From: Nostoc flagelliforme FACHB-838
GTDB lineage: Bacteria; Cyanobacteriota; Cyanobacteriia; Cyanobacteriales; Nostocaceae
NCBI RefSeq assembly: GCF_014698065.1
Contig: NZ_JACJSI010000057.1
Location: 1 to 43,658 of the forward strand
Direction of reading: 5' to 3'
Length of the DNA stretch: 43,658 nucleotides
Part shown: positions 27,560-33,757 of the stretch, piece after piece
Numbering within the stretch: the stretch's first letter is position 1
How the letters are laid out: each line of letters starts with the position of its first letter
Position numbers and translations under genes: made by a program
The notes under the pieces: model-generated
What the model was told of the DNA's origin: nothing
Databases searched by the model: none
What the model saw: only the letters and a program-made list of their open reading frames with translations

Positions 27560-27799
27560 TCACGGTTGCACCCCAAACTCAATGCCTAAAACCTGCTCAA
27601 TTCGTCTTAGCGTAGGCAGTGGCAATACTTTTATCCGCTCTTGCTCAATTGCATACCAATTGGCAACAGAAATGTCAGCCTCAGCTGCCAATTGAGTAAT
27701 AGTACGACCTGACTCATGTCTTGCATCTCGGATGCGTTGCCCCAACTCAGGAACATCTATTTCCCAGCCTACCTTCATTAATAGTTGATTTTGTGACAT
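27560..27799 (-). CDS. XRE-family helix-turn-helix repressor (module B)
   Basis: A compact 79-aa Cro/C1-type protein; nearly all of it is the HTH domain (LGQRIRDARHESGRTITQLA, DISVANWYAIEQ). The ATG at 27797-27799 has an AAGGAGG ribosome site. It diverges from the replication operon beginning at 27959. A perfect 14-bp palindrome and a TTGACA promoter lie between them, so it is the likely repressor of that operon. It occupies the same place as the unrelated XRE gene of module A. Confidence 0.88.
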   Translation of the reverse strand: MSQNQLLMKVGWEIDVPELGQRIRDARHESGRTITQLAAEADISVANWYAIEQERIKVLPLPTLRRIEQVLGIEFGVQP

Positions 27800-27829
27800 G
27801 TAACGCCTCCTTTATACAACGCATTAGAG

Positions 27830-27843
27830 CAATATTAATATTG
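27830..27843. promoter_or_regulatory. Perfect 14-bp palindrome, candidate operator
   Basis: CAATATTAATATTG is self-complementary. It lies 31 bp upstream of the XRE start and 17 bp before the divergent -35 box, a suitable position for autoregulation and control of the divergent promoter. The AT-rich surroundings make chance occurrence possible. Confidence 0.55.
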
Positions 27844-27859
27844 TAACATTACACATATA

Positions 27860-27888
27860 TTGACATTATTATAATAATATTATAGGAT
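27860..27888 (+). promoter_or_regulatory. Promoter of the replication operon
   Basis: TTGACA (27860-27865), a 17-bp spacer and TAGGAT (27883-27888) lie about 70 bp before the ATG of the first operon gene. The -35 is perfect; the -10 is weaker (4 of 6). It parallels the promoter in module A. Confidence 0.6.
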
Positions 27889-27900
27889 TAATATTATAAA

Positions 27901-27934
27901 GAAAGCGCCCCGACTACCAATCTGAAGCGCTTTC
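27901..27934 (+). promoter_or_regulatory. 5'-UTR hairpin of the replication operon
   Basis: GAAAGCGC (27901-27908) and GCGCTTTC (27927-27934) form a perfect 8-bp stem with an 18-nt loop, just after the predicted transcription start. Its counterpart in module A is at 8912-8960. Confidence 0.55.
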
Positions 27935-27958
27935 CGTCCCGTTAGGAACTGATTTATT

Positions 27959-28834
27959 ATGACTTACAATATCTACAGCCATCAACAGCTGCAACTGAAA
28001 TCGATTGCCCGACTCAAGCAAATCTACAGCGAAATCGGCTGCACAGTCGAAGTAAGCGACAAACGCTGTAAAGATTCTTGGATTACTGCGATCGCGGAAT
28101 ATCAAGCCAGCAAGATTCAGAAAATCGCCCCTGCTGCCCCCGACAAGCAAGCCATCGCCCAAGCCGAACTCGACAGCTACATCGCCGACCAAGCTCAAGC
28201 CATAGCCCCCGAACCCCTCACAATAGTCGAAATCTCGTTTGATCATCACGAATATTACGCTGATGATAAACTGGTAGCCAGCATCAGCCATGACGGCAAC
28301 CACTTAACCCAACGCTGGGTAGTCATCGTCAACGATAAAGAAGTATTTCGTGCCAACACTCTAATGCGTTGCGATCGCTTCATCTGCACTCACTACAAAG
28401 ACGGCTCATTACCTGTGCAAGAAGAAGCAGAGGGGCAGGGTGCAGGGGGCAGGGGGGAAAGATTCTCTCCCACGCTCCCTGCTCCCTGCTCCTTGTCCTC
28501 TTCTACCACTGGTAACGAAGTCATGGCGCAGATTTTCAACGAATGCCAGAAATACGGCTTTGAAATCCTGAATGATGGCATTTACCAGAATGACGAGAAA
28601 TTAGGCGAAGTAGGACAGACTGACACTGGCTGGTGGTTCACACGCGCAGCAGACGAAACCCAGCGCATACTCTGTGATTCTGCAATGTCAGCAGTTCAAT
28701 CGCTGTCGATGGTGAACGTGTCTACTGATGGTAAATCCATTTTTGATGAATATTTTTTAGAGCAACCCTTAGAACAGCTAACTGGCGATAAATTGCAACA
28801 GCTGCTGGAGAGAGCGGAGTTAGTCACAGCGTAA
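27959..28834 (+). CDS. First gene of the replication operon, MTYxIYSHQQ family, function unknown
   Basis: 291 aa. The N-terminal ~115 residues (MTYNIYSHQQLQLKSIARLK...) match the truncated module-A protein. The centre has ISHDGNHLTQRWVVIVNDKE, and the C-terminal part is beta-rich with TDTGWWFTRAADETQR and a helical end. Residues of about 150-187 are a low-complexity stretch produced by a hairpin element inserted in frame, so the protein without it would be about 255 aa. No catalytic motif is recognised. Position directly behind the repressor-controlled promoter suggests an early element function, which is inferred. Confidence 0.7.
   Translation: MTYNIYSHQQLQLKSIARLKQIYSEIGCTVEVSDKRCKDSWITAIAEYQASKIQKIAPAAPDKQAIAQAELDSYIADQAQAIAPEPLTIVEISFDHHEYYADDKLVASISHDGNHLTQRWVVIVNDKEVFRANTLMRCDRFICTHYKDGSLPVQEEAEGQGAGGRGERFSPTLPAPCSLSSSTTGNEVMAQIFNECQKYGFEILNDGIYQNDEKLGEVGQTDTGWWFTRAADETQRILCDSAMSAVQSLSMVNVSTDGKSIFDEYFLEQPLEQLTGDKLQQLLERAELVTA
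28407..28517. repeat. Hairpin repeat inserted in frame inside the 27959 gene
   Basis: A roughly 111-bp imperfect inverted repeat. The outer arms share CATTACC and AGAAG; the inside is G-rich on the left (GGGGCAGGGTGCAGGGGGCA) and C-rich on the right (CTCCCTGCTCCCTGCTCC). This G/C-run hairpin type is common between cyanobacterial genes; here it is translated. Confidence 0.7.
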
Positions 28835-28840
28835 TTCAAA

Positions 28841-28890
28841 CAGTTATCAGTTAACAGTTATCAAGATTCGACACTGTTAACGGATAACTG
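28841..28890. repeat. Intergenic hairpin repeat
   Basis: CAGTTATCAGTTAACAG (28841-28857) and 28874-28890 are inverted copies matching at 16 of 17 positions. A related sequence appears near 39520. It lies between the first and second operon genes and may stabilise or end part of the transcripts. Confidence 0.7.
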
Positions 28891-28935
28891 GTAACTGCTC
28901 ACTGATTATTTCCCTTCATTCACCCACCAATCAAT

Positions 28936-29262
28936 ATGCAAGCCACAATATCCATTCCCCAATACTGGGGCTACCCTCGCTTTACTTTGGATCAGCGTAC
29001 AGAACAAGGCACGATTCTAGGACTTTACTACTATCCCTCTGGTACAGAGTTGGCTGAACAATTTGATGATGGTTGGCGCTATGTGCTGATGCCTAATAAA
29101 ATTTCTGACGAGATATCTTACTTGCAAGAGAATCAAATTCAACCGCTCTCTCCCCAGGAATTGTTCACGCAAATTACCGCAGAGATTGACTTTTATCAAC
29201 AACAAATAAGCATTCTCAACCGACAGTTAACCGTATTAACTCAAGGTGCAAAAAATGGCTAA
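28936..29262 (+). CDS. Small operon protein, function unknown
   Basis: 108 aa. The N-terminal half is rich in aromatic residues (QYWGYPRFTLDQ, GLYYYPSG, DDGWRYVLMP) and looks beta-rich; the C-terminal half (SPQELFTQITAEIDFYQQQI) is predicted helical or coiled-coil. No motif identifies a family. Its end overlaps the next start by 8 bp, so the two genes are probably translationally coupled. Its place in the rep operon suggests an element-specific role. Confidence 0.65.
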   Translation: MQATISIPQYWGYPRFTLDQRTEQGTILGLYYYPSGTELAEQFDDGWRYVLMPNKISDEISYLQENQIQPLSPQELFTQITAEIDFYQQQISILNRQLTVLTQGAKNG

Positions 29263-29455
29263 TTCTACAAACAGTTTTGACCGTAGAGCTAATCATTTAC
29301 TGCGTTTACTTCAACTTTGTGGCGGTTGTGTTCCTCTGCACTCTCTCCAATGTCAAGTTTCAAATTCAGTTATTCAAACTCTGCTGGATAAAGAGCTAGT
29401 AAAAGTGCAGAACACAGGACGCGGTTTTTTGTTAGAGATTGCCGAAGATTTTTAG
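29255..29455 (+). CDS. Small operon protein, possible winged-helix-like
   Basis: 66 aa from ATG 29255; the frame opens at 29246 but the later ATG reads MANSTNSFDRRAN. The pattern HLLRLLQLCGGCVPLHSLQ, then VIQTLLDKELVKVQNTGRGF, resembles a short winged-helix fold (helix, helix, wing), an inference from spacing only. It overlaps its upstream neighbour by 8 bp and ends 25 bp before the next gene. Confidence 0.55.
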   Translation: MANSTNSFDRRANHLLRLLQLCGGCVPLHSLQCQVSNSVIQTLLDKELVKVQNTGRGFLLEIAEDF

Positions 29456-29480
29456 GTTATTAATCCCAAAGGACACAATC

Positions 29481-29870
29481 ATGAAACTTTACGCAAAGAC
29501 CATTCCACAGACTTTACCAGATTGGGCAACCGTCGTTACAAAGAGCGCAGATTTATTTGAGATTGAACTTAACGATGAACACCCGAATTTTCAATCTCTG
29601 CTTGAAGAGTTAGAAACCGAAATTGAACCAGGAACATTCGGGGTTAAAGCGGAGGATTTATGTTCATGGCTGGGCATTCAAATATCTAGCCCCAGCCTCA
29701 ACCAATTAGTTGAACAAGCCCAAACTCTGATATCTGAAATTGCTACGCACTCAGACTACAGACAACTGTTGAACGAGGGATATCAACCTGATTTAAACAT
29801 TGCTGATGCTAGCACTGCGCTCACTTATTTGGAATGCGAATTAGAACGGAGTCGAGAGACTTCTCTTTAG
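29481..29870 (+). CDS. Operon protein, function unknown
   Basis: 129 aa from ATG 29481, chosen for the AAAGGA ribosome site; an in-frame GTG lies 14 codons upstream. The protein is acidic, with helical segments such as FQSLLEELETEIEPGTFGV and NQLVEQAQTLISEIATHSDY. No domain is recognised. It is followed by a perfect 12-bp hairpin. Confidence 0.65.
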   Translation: MKLYAKTIPQTLPDWATVVTKSADLFEIELNDEHPNFQSLLEELETEIEPGTFGVKAEDLCSWLGIQISSPSLNQLVEQAQTLISEIATHSDYRQLLNEGYQPDLNIADASTALTYLECELERSRETSL

Positions 29871-29878
29871 TAAAGAAG

Positions 29879-29914
29879 CGATTGCTTGAAGAAAAGCTGA
29901 TATTCAAGCAATCG
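29879..29914 (+). terminator. Intra-operon hairpin
   Basis: CGATTGCTTGAA (29879-29890) and TTCAAGCAATCG (29903-29914) pair perfectly with a 12-nt loop. There is no T-run, so it is either a partial terminator or a repeat-derived processing site. It separates the first four operon genes from the rest. Confidence 0.5.
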
Positions 29915-29969
29915 TAAAGCACTGAAATTTACGCTACAAACCACTAATTATTGCATAGGTCAACAAAAT

Positions 29970-30800
29970 ATGGTTACTGAAATCAAACTAGGTTTATGCA
30001 ACCCTCCAGAACCCATCTATTTATATGTCAATCAGGGAGAAGTAGATGGCGAATCTTACGTTTGGTACAAGTTCAATATCAGCCAGGATAAGAAAATCTC
30101 AGTTCCTCAAAGGGCGTTAACTGGGTACTTGTCAGAACTCCGCCTAACGACTAAAGAATTTAAAGGCAAAGACAATCTAAAGCTGGATATTGTTGTCAGT
30201 GCTGATGAACTTTACGTCATAAGAACCGGTGTTGAAACCAATTTCGCCAAAAGTTTCTTTTTAGCTGCCTCATTAGTTCAAGATTTTTCCAAGCCACTGA
30301 TTATTGTTGCTAATGCTGGCGACGAGAACACAGTTTTCTGTAATCTTTACGATGCTACAAGTAAGACCAAGATTTACAGAGAATGGAGTAGAGATTTAGA
30401 TTGGGCAACAATCATTCATGACATTCAAATTTTATTAGCTGGGAATTCCTCAACTACTCCATCCACGCCAAAACTTAGTATAGTCCCTCAAGCGGTACAT
30501 CCTCAAGATTTACGAATCAAAAATATTCGTACTTTGCTTGATTATCCCCTTGATTTAGTCAAAGAGTGGTTGCAATTTCAGGATGTTGACCGCCCAAGTC
30601 TACTTCATATTAGCAAGATTAATGAACTGGTAAAAACAATGTGTTTGGCTTGGGCAGCAGACAAGTGCGAGTATCCCAATCATGCTGAATCTTCTTATCA
30701 AAATCTTGTTGTTGATGCTGTTGTTAGCGGTGCGGATGAATTAACGGCAATCAACGCATGGATGCAACAGTTGCAAACTGCAAAAGCTGGAGCAGTGTAA
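29970..30800 (+). CDS. 276-aa operon protein, function unknown
   Basis: The N-terminal half is beta-rich (PPEPIYLYVNQGEV, KLDIVVSADELYVIRTG) and contains no catalytic motif. The C-terminal half (residues of about 175-270) is helical, with KNIRTLLDYPLDLVKEWLQF and AVVSGADELTAINAWMQQLQ. An OB-fold-like nucleic-acid-binding N-terminus is possible but cannot be shown by eye. It is flanked by hairpins on both sides, so its expression may be set separately from its neighbours. Confidence 0.65.
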   Translation: MVTEIKLGLCNPPEPIYLYVNQGEVDGESYVWYKFNISQDKKISVPQRALTGYLSELRLTTKEFKGKDNLKLDIVVSADELYVIRTGVETNFAKSFFLAASLVQDFSKPLIIVANAGDENTVFCNLYDATSKTKIYREWSRDLDWATIIHDIQILLAGNSSTTPSTPKLSIVPQAVHPQDLRIKNIRTLLDYPLDLVKEWLQFQDVDRPSLLHISKINELVKTMCLAWAADKCEYPNHAESSYQNLVVDAVVSGADELTAINAWMQQLQTAKAGAV

Positions 30801-30810
30801 ATCAGAAGTC

Positions 30811-30849
30811 AGGATTCAGAATGCAGAATAATTGTGATTTCTGAATCCT
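30811..30849. repeat. Intergenic hairpin of the GATTCAGAA type
   Basis: AGGATTCAGAA (30811-30821) and TTCTGAATCCT (30839-30849) are perfect inverted copies. The sequence belongs to the same AGTCAGAATTCAG-like family seen at 33431-33591 and near 40960. Confidence 0.65.
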
Positions 30850-30874
30850 CAATTAATCAGATAGGAATTAAACC

Positions 30875-31075
30875 ATGAGAGTCATCGTTACAGTAGTTGA
30901 AAAAATCATCAGTGAAGCGCACATCGATATCCCTGATGGGCTGAATCAATCCGCAATCAGGCAGCACATCGTAGACCGCTACAACACTGGGGAAATGTCC
31001 ACAGATATGAACATCTTTCAAGTGGATTTTGAATCTATCAGCGCTCGAATTGTTCAAAAAAAAATCTTCTCCTAA
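30875..31075 (+). CDS. 66-aa operon protein, function unknown
   Basis: The ATG at 30875 follows AGGAA. The sequence MRVIVTVVEKIISEAHIDIP...RQHIVDRYNTGEMS has a beta-strand, strand, helix pattern. No family is recognised. A leftward frame of the same length on the opposite strand is judged a shadow because it lacks a ribosome site and would face against the operon. Confidence 0.6.
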   Translation: MRVIVTVVEKIISEAHIDIPDGLNQSAIRQHIVDRYNTGEMSTDMNIFQVDFESISARIVQKKIFS

Positions 31076-31101
31076 GTCTGCATAAACATTGGAGGTAATA
31101 A

Positions 31102-31500
31102 ATGAATCCCAAATGGACTGACGAAGAACTCGGAATCATTGAAGCTAAGGCTGAACTTTATACCCCTAAGCAAATAGCTTCAATCTTAAAAAGACATGGC
31201 TATTTCCGCACGACCATTGCTATCGCTACTAAACTTTGGGCTTTAGGTTATTCTACAAGCCCCTTTCTCGATAACTATAGCAGTGCTGAAATCGCCCGTG
31301 TTCTGTGTGTGCATTCCACCACCGTTTCTGGTTGGGTGCGCCGTGGTTGGTTGAAAACTAGCCGCCGTTCTTCTAAGCGTTATCAAGTTCGTCGATGGCA
31401 TCTCAAAAACTTTTTTGACAATCCTCCACAACATCTAAAAAAGCGTATTGCCTCTATTGAGTGCGAAGCCATTAATTACTTATTGGGGAGAAAAGCATGA
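31102..31500 (+). CDS. Helix-turn-helix DNA-binding protein
   Basis: 132 aa with a strong GGAGG ribosome site. The N-terminus PKWTDEELGIIEAKAELYTP resembles a Myb/SANT-like helical domain. The centre, SSAEIARVLCVHSTTVSGWV, is a clear helix-turn-helix, followed by basic RRGWLKTSRRSSKRYQVRRW. It is likely a transcription factor or a binding protein for element DNA. Its stop overlaps the next start (ATGA), indicating translational coupling. Confidence 0.72.
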   Translation: MNPKWTDEELGIIEAKAELYTPKQIASILKRHGYFRTTIAIATKLWALGYSTSPFLDNYSSAEIARVLCVHSTTVSGWVRRGWLKTSRRSSKRYQVRRWHLKNFFDNPPQHLKKRIASIECEAINYLLGRKA

Positions 31501-31955
31501 TTGAACATATTAACGCACTTCAAACAAGCTGGTATCTCTCCCCACCTTGGGGACAAACAATTCCACCTGTTGCAGTTAATTTACTGGAGAGAGTTTTTCT
31601 CCGCACAACAAGAACGTTCGGTTATTGCTGTGGAATGCAATGGAAACACGAATGTTGGATTTATTCAATTGATTGCGGAAAAGAAATCCTCCACGCTACA
31701 CAAAACCAAATCATCGCAACTGGAGAATTAGAAAGCATCACTGTGCAAAAACCTGCTTCCGTTTTGGGCGAAAGAGTAATCCTCTGTTCTCACGACAAGG
31801 GAACAAAACAACGGCTGATTTTGGGGATTGCACTGGTGCATAATTCTTGGTTTTACCTTGTTGAATTGATGTCGCCAACATTAATTAAGACACCAACTAT
31901 ATTGAATCGTTTCTCATTAGTTGGTGAGAAAAGTTTGGTGCGGGTAAATGTTTAA
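31497..31955 (+). CDS. DUF1392-like protein
   Basis: 152 aa, the expected length of DUF1392, a family that to my knowledge is restricted to Nostoc/Anabaena-type cyanobacteria. Typical features seen are TSWYLSPPWGQTIPPVAVNL near the start, GYCCGMQWK, GERVILC and the closing RFSLVGEKSLVRVNV. Function unknown. It starts within the previous stop codon (ATGA). A competing frame at 31501-31731 is a shadow. Confidence 0.72.
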   Translation: MIEHINALQTSWYLSPPWGQTIPPVAVNLLERVFLRTTRTFGYCCGMQWKHECWIYSIDCGKEILHATQNQIIATGELESITVQKPASVLGERVILCSHDKGTKQRLILGIALVHNSWFYLVELMSPTLIKTPTILNRFSLVGEKSLVRVNV

Positions 31956-31982
31956 TTCTTTCTAATTACACAACGAAAAATT

Positions 31983-32741
31983 ATGTCGCAAATTGAAATC
32001 AGCCAAATCATCGAACAGATTAAAGAAGAGATTGAAGTTGACGCTAATGGTCAGGCTAAAGCCAGTATTCGAGCAACTGCAAGGCTAGCTGGAGTAGACC
32101 ACGCTGCAATCATTAATCATCTTCAAAGTGGTGAACTAAAACCGACTAAATTAGCTCAAAGCATTATCATGCAAGGGTTTGAGACTGGTGAACTTCGAGA
32201 GTGGAGAACCATCGGTATCCCTGATATGGCGATCGCAATTATCCTAGAGTACTACGCTTACGAGGCTGGGCGATACTGCACTAAACAAGCCAGACTGGTA
32301 TGCCGTTCATTCAACACTATCGGCATTCGAGCATGGATTCAAGATAAATTGGGCTGGACTAAACCCGCCTCAAATAGCGAAACAGCGATGACTCAAATAC
32401 AGTTACTCGCCGCTCTAGCTAAACACTTGGCAGAGCAAGAACAGCATTTACTCCAACAGCAGCAGCAACAGACCGAAATTTTGCACCGACTAAAAGCCGT
32501 TGAAGTTGAGCAAGACAGAGTAAACACCCCATGCGGTCATAAATATAGTGTTGTTGGATTCGCCAATCTTCAAGGTTTAGAAATATCGGTGAAAGAAGCC
32601 GGTACTAAAGGTAGAAAGGTAAGTGCATTGTGTCGTAAGCAGGGCATAGAAATAGAACGTATTCATGATCCACGTTTTGGAAAAGTTGGTTTGTATCCAC
32701 AAAGTGTATTGATTGAGGTTTTCTCTACTAGTCAAAACTGA
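31983..32741 (+). CDS. Antirepressor-like protein with Q-rich coiled coil
   Basis: 252 aa. Residues of about 20-125 (ASIRATARLAGVDHAAIINH ... GIRAWIQDKLGW) resemble the DNA- or partner-binding part of phage-type antirepressors. Residues of about 136-182 form a coiled coil with a run of six glutamines. The C-terminal domain, GHKYSVVGFANLQGLEISVK and FGKVGLYPQSVLIEVF, also recalls phage regulatory C-termini. Family assignment is tentative; an antirepressor opposing the XRE protein would fit the operon logic but is inferred. Confidence 0.6.
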   Translation: MSQIEISQIIEQIKEEIEVDANGQAKASIRATARLAGVDHAAIINHLQSGELKPTKLAQSIIMQGFETGELREWRTIGIPDMAIAIILEYYAYEAGRYCTKQARLVCRSFNTIGIRAWIQDKLGWTKPASNSETAMTQIQLLAALAKHLAEQEQHLLQQQQQQTEILHRLKAVEVEQDRVNTPCGHKYSVVGFANLQGLEISVKEAGTKGRKVSALCRKQGIEIERIHDPRFGKVGLYPQSVLIEVFSTSQN

Positions 32742-32786
32742 CAGCAATTATCTTCAGAATACTTTCTTGAATGGGAGAAAAGTACC

Positions 32787-33386
32787 ATGCAACAACTCAA
32801 TTTGTTTCAGGAATCAACCCCAGTTTTACCCATCGCTTATTACCCCGATTTCTTAACTCTTGAACAAGCAAACGAACTCTACCAACACTGTTTACAACTG
32901 GAGTGGCAGCAGAACCAAATCAGAATCGCGGGTAAAACAATTCCTGTTCCCCGTCTGGAGTGCATTTACGGGGACTACGGCTGTGATTACCTATACTCGA
33001 ACAGCGTATTTTTGAAACCTCTGACTTGGACAGACAATCTGGCTAAGTTACGAGACAGAATCACTGCGCTAACTGGTTATAAGTTCCGCATAGTCATCGG
33101 TAATCAATACCGCAGTGGACAGGATTCGATTGGTTGGCATGCTGACAATGAACCATCGATGGGATCTAACCCTGCGATCGCTTCCATAAGCCTGGGGTCA
33201 TGTCGCAAATTCCAAATCAAACCGAGAAATGGCAAACCTACTGATTTTTGGTTGGAACACGGCAGTTTGCTTGTGATGCACCCAGGTTGCCAGTCTACTC
33301 ATCTGCATCAGGTTCCTAAAACCAATAAAGTCGTTAGCACGCGAATTAATCTCACATTCCGACCACACACAGGCGGAAGCAGATAA
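32787..33386 (+). CDS. alkB: AlkB-family 2-oxoglutarate/Fe(II) dioxygenase
   Basis: 199 aa of the ABH2/3-like type. The iron ligands are visible: the HxD pair H118/D120 in GWHADNEP and the distal histidine H174 in HLHQVPK. The 2-oxoglutarate-binding arginine lies in RINLTFR. The strand SLGSCRKFQIKP and the EHGSLLVMHPG segment are also typical. These enzymes oxidatively remove methyl lesions such as 1-methyladenine and 3-methylcytosine from DNA or RNA. It is the last gene before the replication protein, with a ribosome site GGGAGAAA and a 45-bp gap from its upstream neighbour. Role inferred: repair of element DNA, or broader host repair. Confidence 0.9.
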   Translation: MQQLNLFQESTPVLPIAYYPDFLTLEQANELYQHCLQLEWQQNQIRIAGKTIPVPRLECIYGDYGCDYLYSNSVFLKPLTWTDNLAKLRDRITALTGYKFRIVIGNQYRSGQDSIGWHADNEPSMGSNPAIASISLGSCRKFQIKPRNGKPTDFWLEHGSLLVMHPGCQSTHLHQVPKTNKVVSTRINLTFRPHTGGSR

Positions 33387-33430
33387 TTCTGATTTTTTCA
33401 ATCTGAGCAGTTGAAGAAGAATTCAGAAGT

Positions 33431-33591
33431 CAGAATTCAGGAGTCAGAATCAATCAGTCGGGGATTCAGACCGACGCAGGTCTTGTTGACCACCAAATTG
33501 TAGATTTGGTGGGGGTTTTAAACCCTATTATTCATCCGCTTTTTCGATCAGAAAACATTGCTGAATTTTGACTCCTGACTCCTGAATTCTG
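33431..33591. repeat. Hairpin element with 17-bp perfect arms before the rep gene
   Basis: CAGAATTCAGGAGTCAG (33431-33447) is the exact inverse of 33575-33591. The interior carries its own terminator-like hairpin. The arms repeat the GAATTCAG/AGTCAG words common in Nostoc intergenic repeats. Confidence 0.75.
33490..33519 (+). terminator. Rho-independent-type terminator between alkB and rep
   Basis: CCACCAAAT (33490-33498) and ATTTGGTGG (33504-33512) form a perfect 9-bp stem with a 5-nt loop, followed by GGGTTTTA. It should limit read-through from the small-gene operon, so the rep gene may also have its own promoter between here and 33757. Confidence 0.65.
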
Positions 33592-33757
33592 TTGGATAAA
33601 CAATAGCACTTCAAAAAAGCTGTCAACCCTGATTCTATATCAGATTCACTGGCTGACAGCATCAATTTTTCGTGCAATTGATTTTTTCTAAGTCATCTAC
33701 AATCACAACTTCTTAGTTTGTTTGTACTATTTCATTCCCTCAAAAAGGAGTCAAATC

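Noticed and set aside
30857..31057. Leftward 66-aa frame opposite a small operon gene
   Set aside because: The rightward frame has a ribosome site and fits the operon; the leftward one does not.
31501..31731. A 76-aa frame overlapping the DUF1392-like gene
   Set aside because: The overlapping frame at 31497 is translationally coupled (ATGA), has the family length and carries the family motifs.
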